Positions 35,003 through 47,038 of a stretch of 64,000 nucleotides of DNA are shown here, in pieces. The first letter of the stretch is position 1, and every line of letters begins with the position of its first letter. The position numbers and the translations under genes were made by a program. The stretch is from the NCBI RefSeq assembly GCF_008365315.1, contig NZ_CP043506.1:1718001-1782000 (forward strand), given 5' to 3'. The DNA comes from Acetobacter vaccinii. Lineage in GTDB: Bacteria; Pseudomonadota; Alphaproteobacteria; Acetobacterales; Acetobacteraceae. The notes below the pieces were generated by a model. The model was not told the DNA's origin. It was given only the letters and a program-made list of their open reading frames with translations, and did no database searches.

Positions 35003-36082
35003 CTAAGCCAGAACCTTGTCATGGTCCGGAGGCGGGGCGGAGGAAAAAAACAGATCATTGCTGTTGCTGCGCTTGCAGGAATACATGGCAAGATCGGCCT
35101 GCCGCATGAGTGTTTCCTGGCTCTCCCCATCTTCAGGGAACATGGAAATACCAATACTACAGCTTATTTTTAAAGGGTGCGTATTCAGCATGATCGGGTG
35201 GGATGCCAGCCGTTGGAGTGATTTGGCAAAACTCCGAACATCATGAATGTCCGCTTTGGTCAGGATGGCCACAAACTCGTCACCACCCAGCCGGGCTATA
35301 AAGGCCTGTGTTTCATTCACAAGCTGTTTCAGCCGATCCCCCATGACACGCAGCACCTCGTCTCCCGCGTGGTGGCCATGTTCGTCATTGATTTCCTTAA
35401 ACCGGTTCAGGTCAATAATCAGAACAGCGGCTTTGTGTCTGTTTTTGCGGCACTGCGTAATGGCTTCGGCCAGAAAATCCTCAAAGCTTGCGCGGTTGGG
35501 TAACCCGGTCAGAGAGTCGGTAGAGGCAAGATGCTTGAAATGTTGCAACGCATCCTTGCGCCCATAGTAATCAATCATATATGCCGAAATACCCATCCAT
35601 GTGATGATAAAGGACAGGCCAGTGATCAGGGTGTCTGGCAGCGGGGTATTCAGGGCATAGACGGTGGCATTGGGCGGGATGATGAATATTTTGCCCAGGC
35701 AATGGATGGTAACAATATCAAGCCCGATGACAAGACCAACCAGGTAGCTGGAAATCCTGCCGCCAATTTTGCGGTCGATGATTCTGAAAGCCAGAAAAAA
35801 CCCGCAAATAGTAATCAGGAAAGAAATAATTTCAGCAGGCAGGTTAATGGCGACCGCATCTGTTCCCAGAAAGCGGCACATGGCAATAAAATGCCCGGAC
35901 CATATTGTGACACCAAAGAAGAGTGATGTCAGGCACAGCCAATTGGTGGGTATGGTACGGCGGACGTCTCTACGCCGCAGGTGGTAAGTAATGGCGCATG
36001 CGCCCACAGAGCAAACGAGTGCTGTGATTTCAAGAGGTCTGAGATCATGCAGGGGTAAAATAAACGGCGCTGAACCTATCAC
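35003..36082 (-). CDS. Membrane diguanylate cyclase (MHYT-like sensor + GGDEF)
   Basis: A 359-residue protein. Residues 1-170 form about six or seven transmembrane helices with the MHYT-like pattern of buried His/Met/Cys (IWSGHFIAMCRFLGTDA, DIVTIHCLGKIF), suggesting an O2, CO or NO sensor with bound metal. The C-terminal GGDEF domain begins TDSLTGLPNRASFEDFL and has an intact active-site RLGGDEFVAIL, so it should make cyclic di-GMP from GTP. No EAL domain is present. In acetic acid bacteria c-di-GMP activates cellulose synthesis; a link here is inference. Confidence 0.93.
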   Translation of the reverse strand: MIGSAPFILPLHDLRPLEITALVCSVGACAITYHLRRRDVRRTIPTNWLCLTSLFFGVTIWSGHFIAMCRFLGTDAVAINLPAEIISFLITICGFFLAFRIIDRKIGGRISSYLVGLVIGLDIVTIHCLGKIFIIPPNATVYALNTPLPDTLITGLSFIITWMGISAYMIDYYGRKDALQHFKHLASTDSLTGLPNRASFEDFLAEAITQCRKNRHKAAVLIIDLNRFKEINDEHGHHAGDEVLRVMGDRLKQLVNETQAFIARLGGDEFVAILTKADIHDVRSFAKSLQRLASHPIMLNTHPLKISCSIGISMFPEDGESQETLMRQADLAMYSCKRSNSNDLFFSSAPPPDHDKVLA

Positions 36083-36238
36083 AATGACCTCGACGCTGGA
36101 GATACCTTACCACGATACAGGTGTGCTGCGGTTTCTTACAAGCAGGAGTGGTCGGGGTGCGCCTTGCTGTGGGTGGGTAAGGCGTCTTGCGTTTGCGGTG
36201 TCAGCCCCCGGATGGGGGCCTGTGTACAGGGCAGGGCG

Positions 36239-37819
36239 TTAGTCCGGGTGGCTGACGCGGGCGACAGTAGCAAGGATCTGGCGCGCCAGTTCATGCCATT
36301 CGCGGGGTTTGAAGTCACTGGCAATCCTGGCCTCCAGAGTGTGGCGCAAGGTATTGTCAAACGTCACTTTTTCTATGGCCCGGCACAGGTCAGCCGCATC
36401 ATTGGTTTTGAAATAGACTGCAAAATCACCTCCGGATTCCAGTAGTGCAGAGTTATCCGCAACAACAGGCACCTTGCCAAAGCAGAGGGATTCAGTCACA
36501 GGCAGCCCCCATCCTTCGTAAAGGCTTGGATAAACCGTGCACAAACATTTGCGATAGGCGTCAAAAAGCAGGCTATCAGACACGTCGTGGATGATGATGA
36601 TTTTCTTTGAGACAATTTTATGACGTTTCAGGTAGTCATAAAAAAGGTCGGCTTTCCAGCCTTTGCCGCCAATGCAGACTAGGTAGGGGGTATCGGCCCC
36701 ATGCTTTTCCTGGAGTAGCTTCCAGGCTTGTGCCGTCAGCAGGTGGCCTTTGCGGGGCTCGATGGTGGAAACCAGCAGAACAAATTTTTCTGGCAGGGTT
36801 ATGCTGTTTGCCTGCCCAGTCGGAGGCAGAGGAGTGTCCGCCCCAAGCCTGGCATCGAGTGGTACAACCTCAATCCCCTTGTCCTGTGTGGAACGGGATG
36901 ATGCGGAGATGAAGTTTTGCAGGTCTCTTTTGGTCGATTCTGAATTGGCAAGAAAAGTCGCTGCATGGTCAATGATTTTTTCGATCCAGATATTGTAATC
37001 CGAAACCAGCTTATCCACGCAGAATTCCGGGTGGATGGTCGGGATCAGATCATGAATAAAAGGAATATACTTTATACCATAAGCCTGTTTGAGATGTTCA
37101 AGGCTCTGGAAGTAATTTTTCACAGACCAGTTGGAACCAAGCGAGACAATGCAGGTGCCACGCCGGAAAGGCATGTCGCCTGAAATTGCAAGGAATGTTC
37201 TTAACTGTTCAATTTCCGCCTGCCAGATGGGGTCTTTGGGGTCCGCACTGTGTTTGGAGGTTGTAATCAGGCTTTTAAACAGCTCATTCGGTAACTGTAC
37301 CCAGGCTTTTGGCCCGGATAGAAACACACAGGTGCCAACAGTCGTCGGAGATTCTTCCAGTGCTGCAAAAACAACTTCACTTTGAATGCGCTGGATTCCC
37401 GTGGGGATGCGGCGGCGCCAGAAATGGAGCAGCAGATCGGTAACATCAAAGAAAACGGTTTTTGAAAGATTTTCGTCAGAGGAGCGCCATTTGAGTATCT
37501 TTTTGGCGCGGTCCTGCAAATCCTGATCGGCGCTGTCAAAATACTCAGCGGTAAAGGTGTGTGCTTCTTCATGCTGGGTGTTGTTCAAAAACGCGGTCAC
37601 ATAGGCGTTGGCGGCACCGTGCCTGTCGCCCATTTCACGCCGCATGTGGCCGACTTGTACCCAGATATGGGTCAGGCTTTTGTCCTTATCCAGCGCGGAG
37701 AGGTAATGCTGCTCAGCTTCCTGCCAGTTTTTCTGGGCGCGGGCGGTGTTCCCCTTTTTGATTCTGCGATGCACGCCAAACGTAACTCTGACCCCGGCAG
37801 ACTTCTTGATTTTGAACAC
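36239..37819 (-). CDS. Glycosyltransferase family 4 with N-terminal TPR-like helices
   Basis: A 526-residue protein. Residues about 20-110 contain TPR-like helices (RAQKNWQEAEQHYLSALDKD, MGDRHGAANAYVTAFL). A GT-B glycosyltransferase follows, with TVFFDVTDLLLHFWRRRIPT at the start of the N-lobe and IHDLIPTIHPEFC. The donor site is seen in LLVSTIEPRKGHLLTAQAW and YPSLYEGWGLPVTESLCFGK (the E-x7-E motif). Such proteins build surface polysaccharides. No other polysaccharide genes flank it. The coding region has somewhat lower GC than its neighbours, suggesting acquisition or relaxed codon use. Confidence 0.9.
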   Translation of the reverse strand: MFKIKKSAGVRVTFGVHRRIKKGNTARAQKNWQEAEQHYLSALDKDKSLTHIWVQVGHMRREMGDRHGAANAYVTAFLNNTQHEEAHTFTAEYFDSADQDLQDRAKKILKWRSSDENLSKTVFFDVTDLLLHFWRRRIPTGIQRIQSEVVFAALEESPTTVGTCVFLSGPKAWVQLPNELFKSLITTSKHSADPKDPIWQAEIEQLRTFLAISGDMPFRRGTCIVSLGSNWSVKNYFQSLEHLKQAYGIKYIPFIHDLIPTIHPEFCVDKLVSDYNIWIEKIIDHAATFLANSESTKRDLQNFISASSRSTQDKGIEVVPLDARLGADTPLPPTGQANSITLPEKFVLLVSTIEPRKGHLLTAQAWKLLQEKHGADTPYLVCIGGKGWKADLFYDYLKRHKIVSKKIIIIHDVSDSLLFDAYRKCLCTVYPSLYEGWGLPVTESLCFGKVPVVADNSALLESGGDFAVYFKTNDAADLCRAIEKVTFDNTLRHTLEARIASDFKPREWHELARQILATVARVSHPD

Positions 37820-38135
37820 GCGCCACCTCTGACAATAAAATGGTTTACACTCTTAATATTCAAGGCGAACAGAATGGAGGATAAGCCGCCAAGGGTCCTG
37901 CGGTTGCAGTCATCCTGATATGTAACAGAGTTGAAAGGGGCAAAAAACCCCCGGCTTTCTGCGCCACACGGGCTGAGAGCCATGTGTTTTTGGCCAAGAG
38001 ACAGTGCGGCATACAGGGCAACCCTGCGGGCGCAGTCTTGTTGTGTATGCCACCTGCCATCCAGATAGACGCAAATCTGCTAACTGGAACAAGGTGTGAC
38101 GCCAAAAACGAGCTAATTTTTAGGGGGATATAAAG
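37820..38135 (-). other. Intergenic region, no gene seen
   Basis: About 315 bases between the glycosyltransferase start and tRNA-Phe. It includes AT-rich promoter-like sequence just upstream of the glycosyltransferase. No convincing frame or RNA fold was recognised. Confidence 0.5.
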
Positions 38136-38211
38136 TGGTGCCCAAGACCGGGATCGAACCAGTGACACTGCGATTTTCAGTCGCATGCTCTACCAACTGA
38201 GCTACTTGGGC
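38136..38211 (-). tRNA. tRNA-Phe (anticodon GAA)
   Basis: 76 bases with encoded CCA. Acceptor GCCCAAG pairs with CTTGGGC, the D arm contains AGCTCAGTTGGTAGAGC, the anticodon loop is ACTGAAAAT with GAA, and the T arm contains GGTTCGATCC. The clustering downstream of yacG is common in alphaproteobacteria. Confidence 0.97.
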
Positions 38212-38285
38212 ACCGCAGCCTTGCGGCGTGAGAGAGGGTTTATCCCAGCCAGTCGGAGAGATCAAGCGGTGTTTGCTGATTTATT

Positions 38286-38453
38286 TCAGTTTTCTTGCTC
38301 GGTGGGCGGTGCAGGCTCTGCTGTGGGCACCCGATAGTCTTCCGAAAACCAGCGTCCAAGGTCAACGTCGGCACAGCGGCGTGAGCAGAAGGGGCGAAAG
38401 GTCTGGTTAACGGGCTGCCCGCAGATAGGGCATGACGGAGCGGCGCGGGTCAT
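38286..38453 (-). CDS. yacG: DNA gyrase inhibitor YacG-like zinc ribbon protein
   Basis: A 55-residue protein. Four cysteines, C8-x2-C11 and C23-x3-C27, form the zinc site, followed by DLGRWFSEDYRVP, the characteristic YacG helix. In E. coli YacG binds GyrB and inhibits gyrase. The start overlaps the stop of the RNase E/G-like gene by 4 bases (ATGA), the conserved alphaproteobacterial maf-rng-yacG order. Confidence 0.93.
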   Translation of the reverse strand: MTRAAPSCPICGQPVNQTFRPFCSRRCADVDLGRWFSEDYRVPTAEPAPPTEQEN

Positions 38454-39544
38454 GGTGTGTGCAATGTCCAGTGCAGGTCGGGCAGGGTGGGGTCAAGGTG
38501 CAGGGCAAGGGGGTGGCCAAGCTGGCTGCGACAGTCGGCCAGTGCTTCACTATCCTGTTCCAGCGCCTGAATAATGCGGCTGCCCCCCCGCAGGACGGTG
38601 CTGGCTGGTGCAGAGGTTACAATATGCTGCAAGGCTTTGAGGGCACGGCCGTGGGGGCTATTGCGGAGTTCTGCCAGCGAAGGGTGTATCCTGGCACGCA
38701 CGATTTCAATCAGGCCCAAGGCGGTGACGCCAAGGCAGCGTGGGCGCAATGGGTCTTCTTCCAACGCGGCGCGGGTGGGCTCCAGCAGGGCCTGCCTCTT
38801 GCGGGCTGCCAGCCCGGCTGGGTCAACAAGGATCGCACCGGAGATATTGCGTAGGCGGATCTGGCGCATCAAGGCGGGCAGGGCGTCCCTGTTGGCGGCA
38901 TACTGCGCAGTCTGTTTGGGTGCCCGCCCCGGTGTGGGTGGGGCATCCATATCAATGGCCGTCAGGGCCGGTGTGGGGGTGATGGTCGCCCGCATGCCAC
39001 CGGGGAGGGAGACATCGTCCTCCTCCAGTGCCTCACAGGCGCTGATAATGTCTTCAGGCGGCGGAGCAAAGCCGGGCAGGCGGCGTGCACGTAAGCTGTG
39101 CGGGATGCGGGCCGCCGCTGCGGGTGTGTCCACACAGATGTTTGCCTGAGGCCATTGTGCTGCCAGCCTGTCCAAAGGTGTGGGGCCGGGGGCAAGGCGT
39201 GTACCAGGTGCAGCAGCGGGGGTTGTGTCGACCAGCGCGAGTCGCACACCTTTGCCACCCTGTGCTGCCCGGGTGATGCGTGTGGTAATGGACTGGCCTT
39301 CTGTCAGGGCCGGGCTGCCCTGGGGCAGGGGCATAAAGCCTTCCGCCTCCAGCCCGATCTGGACAAAAGCACCGCCCATGGACGGCACAAGGGTTGTGAT
39401 ACGCCCGCTATACAGGTCTCCCACACCATCGGGCGCTCCGGGGCGCCAGAGGGCGAAGTCAACAAGAACAGAGTGGTCGCTGACAGCCAGACGCATTTCG
39501 CCGGGGGAGGAGGCGATATGCAGCAGCGTGGTCACGCCAGCCAT
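38450..39544 (-). CDS. Ribonuclease E/G family protein (short, alphaproteobacterial type)
   Basis: A 364-residue protein related to RNase G/E. The S1-like N terminus (VGDLYSGRITTLVPSMGGAF, QIGLEAEGFMPL) resembles the RNA-binding domain. The catalytic half retains aspartates in LTAIDMDAPP and ISGAILVDPAGL, but the Asn that follows the first Asp in RNase E is replaced, and the zinc-link C-P-x-C motif is absent. It may therefore be a divergent or reduced-activity member. It lies between maf (13-base overlap) and yacG in the operon and is distinct from the full RNase E gene at 42.6-45.4 kb. Confidence 0.88.
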   Translation of the reverse strand: MAGVTTLLHIASSPGEMRLAVSDHSVLVDFALWRPGAPDGVGDLYSGRITTLVPSMGGAFVQIGLEAEGFMPLPQGSPALTEGQSITTRITRAAQGGKGVRLALVDTTPAAAPGTRLAPGPTPLDRLAAQWPQANICVDTPAAAARIPHSLRARRLPGFAPPPEDIISACEALEEDDVSLPGGMRATITPTPALTAIDMDAPPTPGRAPKQTAQYAANRDALPALMRQIRLRNISGAILVDPAGLAARKRQALLEPTRAALEEDPLRPRCLGVTALGLIEIVRARIHPSLAELRNSPHGRALKALQHIVTSAPASTVLRGGSRIIQALEQDSEALADCRSQLGHPLALHLDPTLPDLHWTLHTP

Positions 39545-40167
39545 CGTCCGGGTTGCCCGCGGAGCAACTGTGCGGTTTCAAACAACGGTAGGCCAATAAC
39601 GGCCGAGGCACTGCCCGACAGAAAGCGGATAAAAGCCGCAGCATGGCCTTGCAGGGCGTATCCACCTGCTTTGCCGTCCCAGTCTCCTGCGTCCAGCAGG
39701 GCGGTTATCTGCTGTTCGGTCAGGCGGGAAAAAGCAACGGCAGTTTCAACCAGCCGTGCAGCAGGCCGCCCTTTTGTCCAGGCGGGGGAGGGGGCAACCG
39801 CTACCGCGGTCAGGACTGTATGCCGTCTGCCGGATAAGGCTGTCAGGCAAGTCCGGGCAGTCTCGCGGTCTTCCGCTTTGGGCAGAATACGGCGGCCAAG
39901 GGCCACCACAGTATCCGCCGCCACAATCAGGGCGGGCTCTACCGTGTTGAGGGCAACAGTATTGGCTTTGGTGGCCGCCATGCGCTGCGCGTAAAGGCGT
40001 GGTGTTTCGTTGCGCTTTGGCGTTTCGTCTATATCGGCTGGCAGGATGCGGTCGGGCGTGAGCCCGATCTGGCGCAGCAGGTCGATCCGGCGTGCAGAAG
40101 CAGAGGCCAGGACCAGAAGGGGCGCCTGCTCCAAAGTGCCGGGCGCTTCCTGGGTGGGGGTGGACAC
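39532..40167 (-). CDS. maf: Maf-family nucleoside triphosphate pyrophosphatase
   Basis: A 211-residue house-cleaning enzyme that hydrolyses non-canonical or pyrimidine nucleoside triphosphates to monophosphates. Features are LVLASASARRIDLLRQIGL at the start, the catalytic VAADTVVALGRRILPKAED, and GKAGGYALQG with FIRFLSGSASAVIGLPL at the end. It starts 7 bases after infA and overlaps the RNase E/G-like gene. Confidence 0.95.
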   Translation of the reverse strand: MSTPTQEAPGTLEQAPLLVLASASARRIDLLRQIGLTPDRILPADIDETPKRNETPRLYAQRMAATKANTVALNTVEPALIVAADTVVALGRRILPKAEDRETARTCLTALSGRRHTVLTAVAVAPSPAWTKGRPAARLVETAVAFSRLTEQQITALLDAGDWDGKAGGYALQGHAAAFIRFLSGSASAVIGLPLFETAQLLRGQPGRWLA

Positions 40168-40174
40168 CGGTAGC

Positions 40175-40393
40175 TTACTTGAAACGGAAGGTAATGCGGC
40201 CTTTTGTCAGGTCGTACGGGGTCATTTCCACGTTGACCCGGTCGCCAGCCAGAACACGGATACGGTTCTTGCGCATCTTGCCGCTGGTATGGGCAAGAAT
40301 GACGTGTTCATTGTCCAGCTTGACGCGGAACATGGCATTGGGCAGCAGTTCGGTAACTGTGCCGCTGAATTCAATCATGTCTTCTTTAGACAT
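40175..40393 (-). CDS. infA: Translation initiation factor IF-1
   Basis: The 72-residue S1/OB-fold protein of the ribosome A site. The sequence [20 protein letters not shown] ... [13 protein letters not shown] is nearly invariant in alphaproteobacteria. The ATG at 40393 has AAAGGA 5 bases upstream; an ATG two codons earlier lies within the ribosome site and is unlikely. Confidence 0.98.
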   Translation of the reverse strand: MSKEDMIEFSGTVTELLPNAMFRVKLDNEHVILAHTSGKMRKNRIRVLAGDRVNVEMTPYDLTKGRITFRFK

Positions 40394-40462
40394 TAGCATC
40401 CTTTGTGTATGCTGAAATTGCGGGTCTGTGGCCCGCAGGTATGGTGGAGGGGCGCTTGCGGG

Positions 40463-41776
40463 TCAAGCGTTAGCTGTTTTTGCCGCTAGGGCATCGAGCC
40501 GGGCGGAAACACTCAGCGCATGGGCTTCAAGCCCTTCGGCATGGGCCAGAGCCACTGCGGACGGGCCAATCCGGCGCAGGGCATCAGGCCCGCCGGACAG
40601 GAAAGTCGTGCGCTTCATAAAGTCATGCACCGACAGGCCCGAGGCAAAGCGGGCTGTGCGGGAGGTGGGCAGAACGTGGTTGGGGCCACCTACGTAATCA
40701 CCAACGGCTTCAGGGCAGAAACGGCCGAGAAAAGCCGCTCCGGCGTGGCGGACATGGGCAAAAAGGGCCTCCGGATCATCCACCATCAGTTCCAGATGTT
40801 CTGGGGCAAGGCGGTTGGCCAGTTCCACGGCTTCACGCATGTCGCGGGTAATCAGCACCGCTCCGTTGCGTGCCCAGCTTGCACCGGCAATGGCTGCGCG
40901 TGACAGCACACCCAGTTCTTTTTCCACGGCCTCGATAACAGTGTCGGCAAAGGCAGCGTCGGGCGTAATCAGGGTGGATTGTGCCAGTTCGTCATGCTCA
41001 GCCTGAGCCAGCAGGTCCAGGGCGATGACCCGCGGGTCTGACCCCGAATCGGCAATCACAACCACGTCTGACGGGCCTGCAATGCTGTCGATCCCGACAT
41101 GACCAAACACCTGTCGCTTGGCTTCGGCCACATAGGCGTTGCCAGGGCCGACAATGCGGTCCACCGGGCGGATGGTCTGGGTGCCATAGGCCATGGCCCC
41201 AACGGCCTGAGCGCCCCCGACACGATAGATTTCCGTTATGCCAGCCCGGTCGGCGGCGGCCAGCACCAGCGGGTTGATCACGCCAGAGGGTGTGGGCACG
41301 CACATGGCAAGGCGCTGCACACCCGCTACCTTGGCGGGGATGGCGTTCATCAACACTGACGACGGATAGGCGGCCTTGCCACCAGGCACGTAAAGCCCGG
41401 CAGCGTCGAGCGGAATCCAGCGCATGCCCAGTGTCATCCCGACGTCGTCCGTATAGCGGATGTCGGCAGGGAGCTGCTTACGGTGGAAGTCTTCTATCCT
41501 GCGGGCGGCAACGTCCAGCGCATCCAGCAGGTCCTGGCTGACCTGGGCGCGGGCCTGAGCGACCTCATCCGGGGTAAAGGCAAGGGTCTGGGGTGTGACG
41601 GCAAGGTTGTCAAAACGCTCTGTCAGGGCGCACAGGGCGGCATCGCCCTCGCGGCGGACGGCGGACAGAATGTCGGCCACGGGCTTGTTGACTTCCTGGC
41701 CCTGTTCTTCCCGGCTGTCCAGCAGGGCGGTAAAGGCGGTTTCGAAATCTGCGTCGCGTGTATCAAGCCGTTTCAT
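40463..41776 (-). CDS. hisD: Histidinol dehydrogenase
   Basis: A 437-residue zinc enzyme oxidising L-histidinol to histidine in two steps with NAD. The NAD-binding region GPGNAYVAEAKRQVFGHVGI and the catalytic IDSIAGPSDVVVIADSGS are clear, and the zinc ligands lie in AQAEHDEL, the Glu-His pair in APEHLEL, and GGPNHVLPT. It begins 15 bases after hisG and is followed by infA across a 69-base gap. Confidence 0.97.
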   Translation of the reverse strand: MKRLDTRDADFETAFTALLDSREEQGQEVNKPVADILSAVRREGDAALCALTERFDNLAVTPQTLAFTPDEVAQARAQVSQDLLDALDVAARRIEDFHRKQLPADIRYTDDVGMTLGMRWIPLDAAGLYVPGGKAAYPSSVLMNAIPAKVAGVQRLAMCVPTPSGVINPLVLAAADRAGITEIYRVGGAQAVGAMAYGTQTIRPVDRIVGPGNAYVAEAKRQVFGHVGIDSIAGPSDVVVIADSGSDPRVIALDLLAQAEHDELAQSTLITPDAAFADTVIEAVEKELGVLSRAAIAGASWARNGAVLITRDMREAVELANRLAPEHLELMVDDPEALFAHVRHAGAAFLGRFCPEAVGDYVGGPNHVLPTSRTARFASGLSVHDFMKRTTFLSGGPDALRRIGPSAVALAHAEGLEAHALSVSARLDALAAKTANA

Positions 41777-41791
41777 GGGGTATTGTTTGCC

Positions 41792-42523
41792 TTACACATT
41801 TTCCGTCGCGGGGGAGAGTGCCGTCAACGCCGCGCGAAAGCGCGACAAAATGCTGCCAATGCGTTCCGGCTGGGTTTTCAGCGCGGTTCTGTTCACAATC
41901 AGGCGGCTGGTGACATGGGAAATGGTTTCCACTTCCTTCAGGCCATTGGCGCGCAGGGTGGAGCCGGTATCAACCAGATCAACAATCAACCGGGACAGGC
42001 CGAGCATGGGGGCCAGTTCCATAGCGCCATGCAGGTGCACGATTGTGGCGTTAATGCCCCGTGCCGCAAAAAAGCGGCGGGTGATGGTGGGGTATTTGGT
42101 CGCAACCCGGACCTCGGACCAGCGCGCCCATTCCTGCGGGTCATGGGGTAGATGGGCTGCCTGCGCGACAGAAATGCGGCATGCACCAATCCCCAGGTCC
42201 AGCGGGGTATAAATTTCGGGGTAGTCGAATTCAGCCAGAACATCCGCCCCGCAAATGCCGATCTGAGCCCCGCCTGACGCCACAAAGGTTGCAACGTCAA
42301 AGGAGCGAACCCGCACGACATCCACAGTCGGGTCCTGGGTGGAAAAGCGTAGCTTGCGGCTGCCACCTTCCAGGCAATCGTCCGACGGAGCCATGCCGGT
42401 GTGGCTGATAAGAGGGGTTACCGCCTTGAGAATACGGCCTTTTGGTAAGGCCAGAACCATATGCCCATGGTGCTCCTGGCCGAAAGTGTTTTCGGTCGGG
42501 CTGTTTGGCAGGGGCTTGGTCAT
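41792..42523 (-). CDS. hisG: ATP phosphoribosyltransferase (short form)
   Basis: A 243-residue first enzyme of histidine synthesis, coupling ATP and PRPP. LALPKGRILKAVTPLI starts the periplasmic-binding-like fold, and LIVDLVDTGSTLRANGL is the PRPP loop. The ATG at 42523 is preceded by GGAG at 6 bases; the longer frame from 42604 is not supported. Length suits the short HisG form, which requires a HisZ regulatory subunit encoded elsewhere. Confidence 0.96.
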   Translation of the reverse strand: MTKPLPNSPTENTFGQEHHGHMVLALPKGRILKAVTPLISHTGMAPSDDCLEGGSRKLRFSTQDPTVDVVRVRSFDVATFVASGGAQIGICGADVLAEFDYPEIYTPLDLGIGACRISVAQAAHLPHDPQEWARWSEVRVATKYPTITRRFFAARGINATIVHLHGAMELAPMLGLSRLIVDLVDTGSTLRANGLKEVETISHVTSRLIVNRTALKTQPERIGSILSRFRAALTALSPATENV

Positions 42524-42604
42524 GGAAACTCCGGTGGGCTGGGCTGTATACTGCTGATGCTCTCCTACCACACGCTGGGCAGGAAGCGAAACCGGCAGAA
42601 TCAC

Positions 42605-42632
42605 AAGAGGGCGGCATTGCTGCCGCCCTCTT
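42605..42632 (-). terminator. Terminator hairpin after rne
   Basis: A perfect 12-base stem (AAGAGGGCGGCA/TGCCGCCCTCTT) with a 4-base loop, immediately after the rne stop. The T-rich tail on the minus strand is short, so it may also protect the 3' end. Confidence 0.7.
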
Positions 42633-42649
42633 GCAGGGGTTTGAGGCTC

Positions 42650-45421
<2,772 letters not shown>

Positions 45422-45889
45422 AAAAAGAAAAACTCCGGTACGCCGGTGGCCAGCCTGCGCGGTGCGGCTGCCGGGGCGGCAGGGCACGGAGCAGGGGCGC
45501 TTCCGGCGGCGATAAAGAGGCATACATCGGGACAGGCAGGACGCATGGCCCGCCATACGCCACAGGCTTCACAACGACGCCGCTACGGTGGCCTGTGGCC
45601 TGCGGTCTGTCCGTCATGTTCTGGGCGGTCGGGCGGGTAATGGTTGCTGTCCTCTGTCTTGGGGTTTTCCTTTCCGCCATCGTGCCTGAAAGGGCGTAGT
45701 CTGGGCGACTTTCAGGTCCTGGTGGGCGGGACAAGGAAAACGTGGAATGCATGGCAGGCATTTGCGCCCACATGGCATGCCTTCCGAGCATGGCGCAAAT
45801 GACGGCAGTCTGCAAGTCATTCATGTTACACGGGCGGCATGCTGGGCAGTTTTTTATGCTGTGGCGTCGGGCTTTCATGGTAAGATGAT
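45422..45889 (-). other. Long 5' leader of rne and divergent promoter region
   Basis: 468 bases without a supported gene between rne (minus) and the amidase gene (plus). The first 100 bases next to rne are very GC-rich and can fold, for example CTGCCG-GGG-CGGCAG near 45466-45481. RNase E genes are commonly autoregulated through a structured leader; that function here is inferred. Confidence 0.5.
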
Positions 45890-45919
45890 ATGTCTTCGCA
45901 ATACAGTAAGGGTACAGGC

Positions 45920-46789
45920 ATGGCATGGCGCGCTGAGGGTGGCATATGGCTGCGCGACGGGGTTGTGCTGCGGCGCAGGCAGCTTGTGGCAGGTTTGGTG
46001 GCCAGTCAGTGTGTGGCAACGCCTTTGCTGGCGGCTGGTCGGGTAGCCCATAAAACCTTGCATGCCCCTGCTGTGATTGGTCAGGCCAGGCCGGAACTGC
46101 CGTTGGTCATGCTTGACCCCGGTCATGGTGGCAAAGACCCTGGGGCCATTGGCTTTTCCGGTACATATGAGAAGCATGTGGCCGAGGCCGCAGCCATGGA
46201 GCTGCGCAGGCAGTTGCTGGCAACGGGCCGTTACCGTGTGGGTATGACTCGCACGGCGGACCGTTTTGTACCGCTGGATGGTCGGGTGGAGCTTGCCCAG
46301 CAGCATCAGGCATCTTTATTTATTTCCATGCATGCGGATGCGCTCCAGAATGCCACCGTGCGCGGGGCGAGCGTGTACACGCATTCCCACGGGGCGTCGG
46401 ATAGTCAGACGGCTGATCTGGCGCGGATTGAAAACAGTGCCGACCGTTTTGGTGGCCCCATGGTGCATGGTGCATCGCCCGAGGTGCAGCGGATTCTGGA
46501 AAGTCTGGTGACGGAGGAAAGCCGCAAGGGTTCGGCCCATATGGCGCGGGCGGTTGTGTCGGCTTTTCAGTCGCGGATGATCCTGCTGCCGCATCCGCAC
46601 AGGCATGCGGCATTTGCAGTCCTCAAGTCAGCTCGCATCCCATCCGTGCTGGTGGAAATGGGTTTTATGTCCAACAGGCTGGATGAGGCCGCGTTGCGGC
46701 AGACCGGGCACCGCGCAATGGTCGCGGGGGCAATGTGCACAGCAGTGCAGCGTTATTTTGCATCAGCAGGGGTGGGGTTGGCAGGCTAA
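45920..46789 (+). CDS. N-acetylmuramoyl-L-alanine amidase (Amidase_3, AmiC-like)
   Basis: About 289 residues from the ATG at 45920, which has AAGGGT upstream; an ATG at 45890 is an alternative. The leader VVLRRRQLVAGLVASQCVAT is Tat-like, so export as a folded enzyme is likely. The zinc enzyme motifs are visible: LDPGHGGKDPGA (His), the following Glu in the helix, MHADAL (His) and VLVEMGFMSNRLDE (catalytic Glu). It cleaves the amide between MurNAc and the peptide in septal peptidoglycan. No AMIN domain is present. Confidence 0.93.
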   Translation: MAWRAEGGIWLRDGVVLRRRQLVAGLVASQCVATPLLAAGRVAHKTLHAPAVIGQARPELPLVMLDPGHGGKDPGAIGFSGTYEKHVAEAAAMELRRQLLATGRYRVGMTRTADRFVPLDGRVELAQQHQASLFISMHADALQNATVRGASVYTHSHGASDSQTADLARIENSADRFGGPMVHGASPEVQRILESLVTEESRKGSAHMARAVVSAFQSRMILLPHPHRHAAFAVLKSARIPSVLVEMGFMSNRLDEAALRQTGHRAMVAGAMCTAVQRYFASAGVGLAG

Positions 46790-46864
46790 GGCAGAAGCCT
46801 AGCAAAGGGGTTATGCGGCAATGCCGCTAACGCCTGAACCAAACAAACATCTTGTAAGAAAAGC

Positions 46865-46951
46865 TGGTGCCCAGAAGAAGACTCGAACTTCCACGACCTT
46901 GCGGCCACAGGTACCTGAAACCTGCGCGTCTACCAATTCCGCCATCTGGGC
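46865..46951 (-). tRNA. tRNA-Leu (anticodon CAG), copy 1
   Basis: 87 bases with encoded CCA. Acceptor GCCCAGA pairs with TCTGGGC, the D arm is GCGGAATTGGTAGACGC, the anticodon loop TTCAGGT gives CAG, a long variable arm is present, and the T arm carries AGTTCGAGTCT. It is identical to copy 2. Confidence 0.97.
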
Positions 46952-47038
46952 ACAGAGGCAACCCGGTTGTAGCCGGGGTGGTGGGTAGTCTGGAGCTTAA
47001 ACAGAACACATTGCTGTGGTTGTGTAAGCTCAAAAAAT

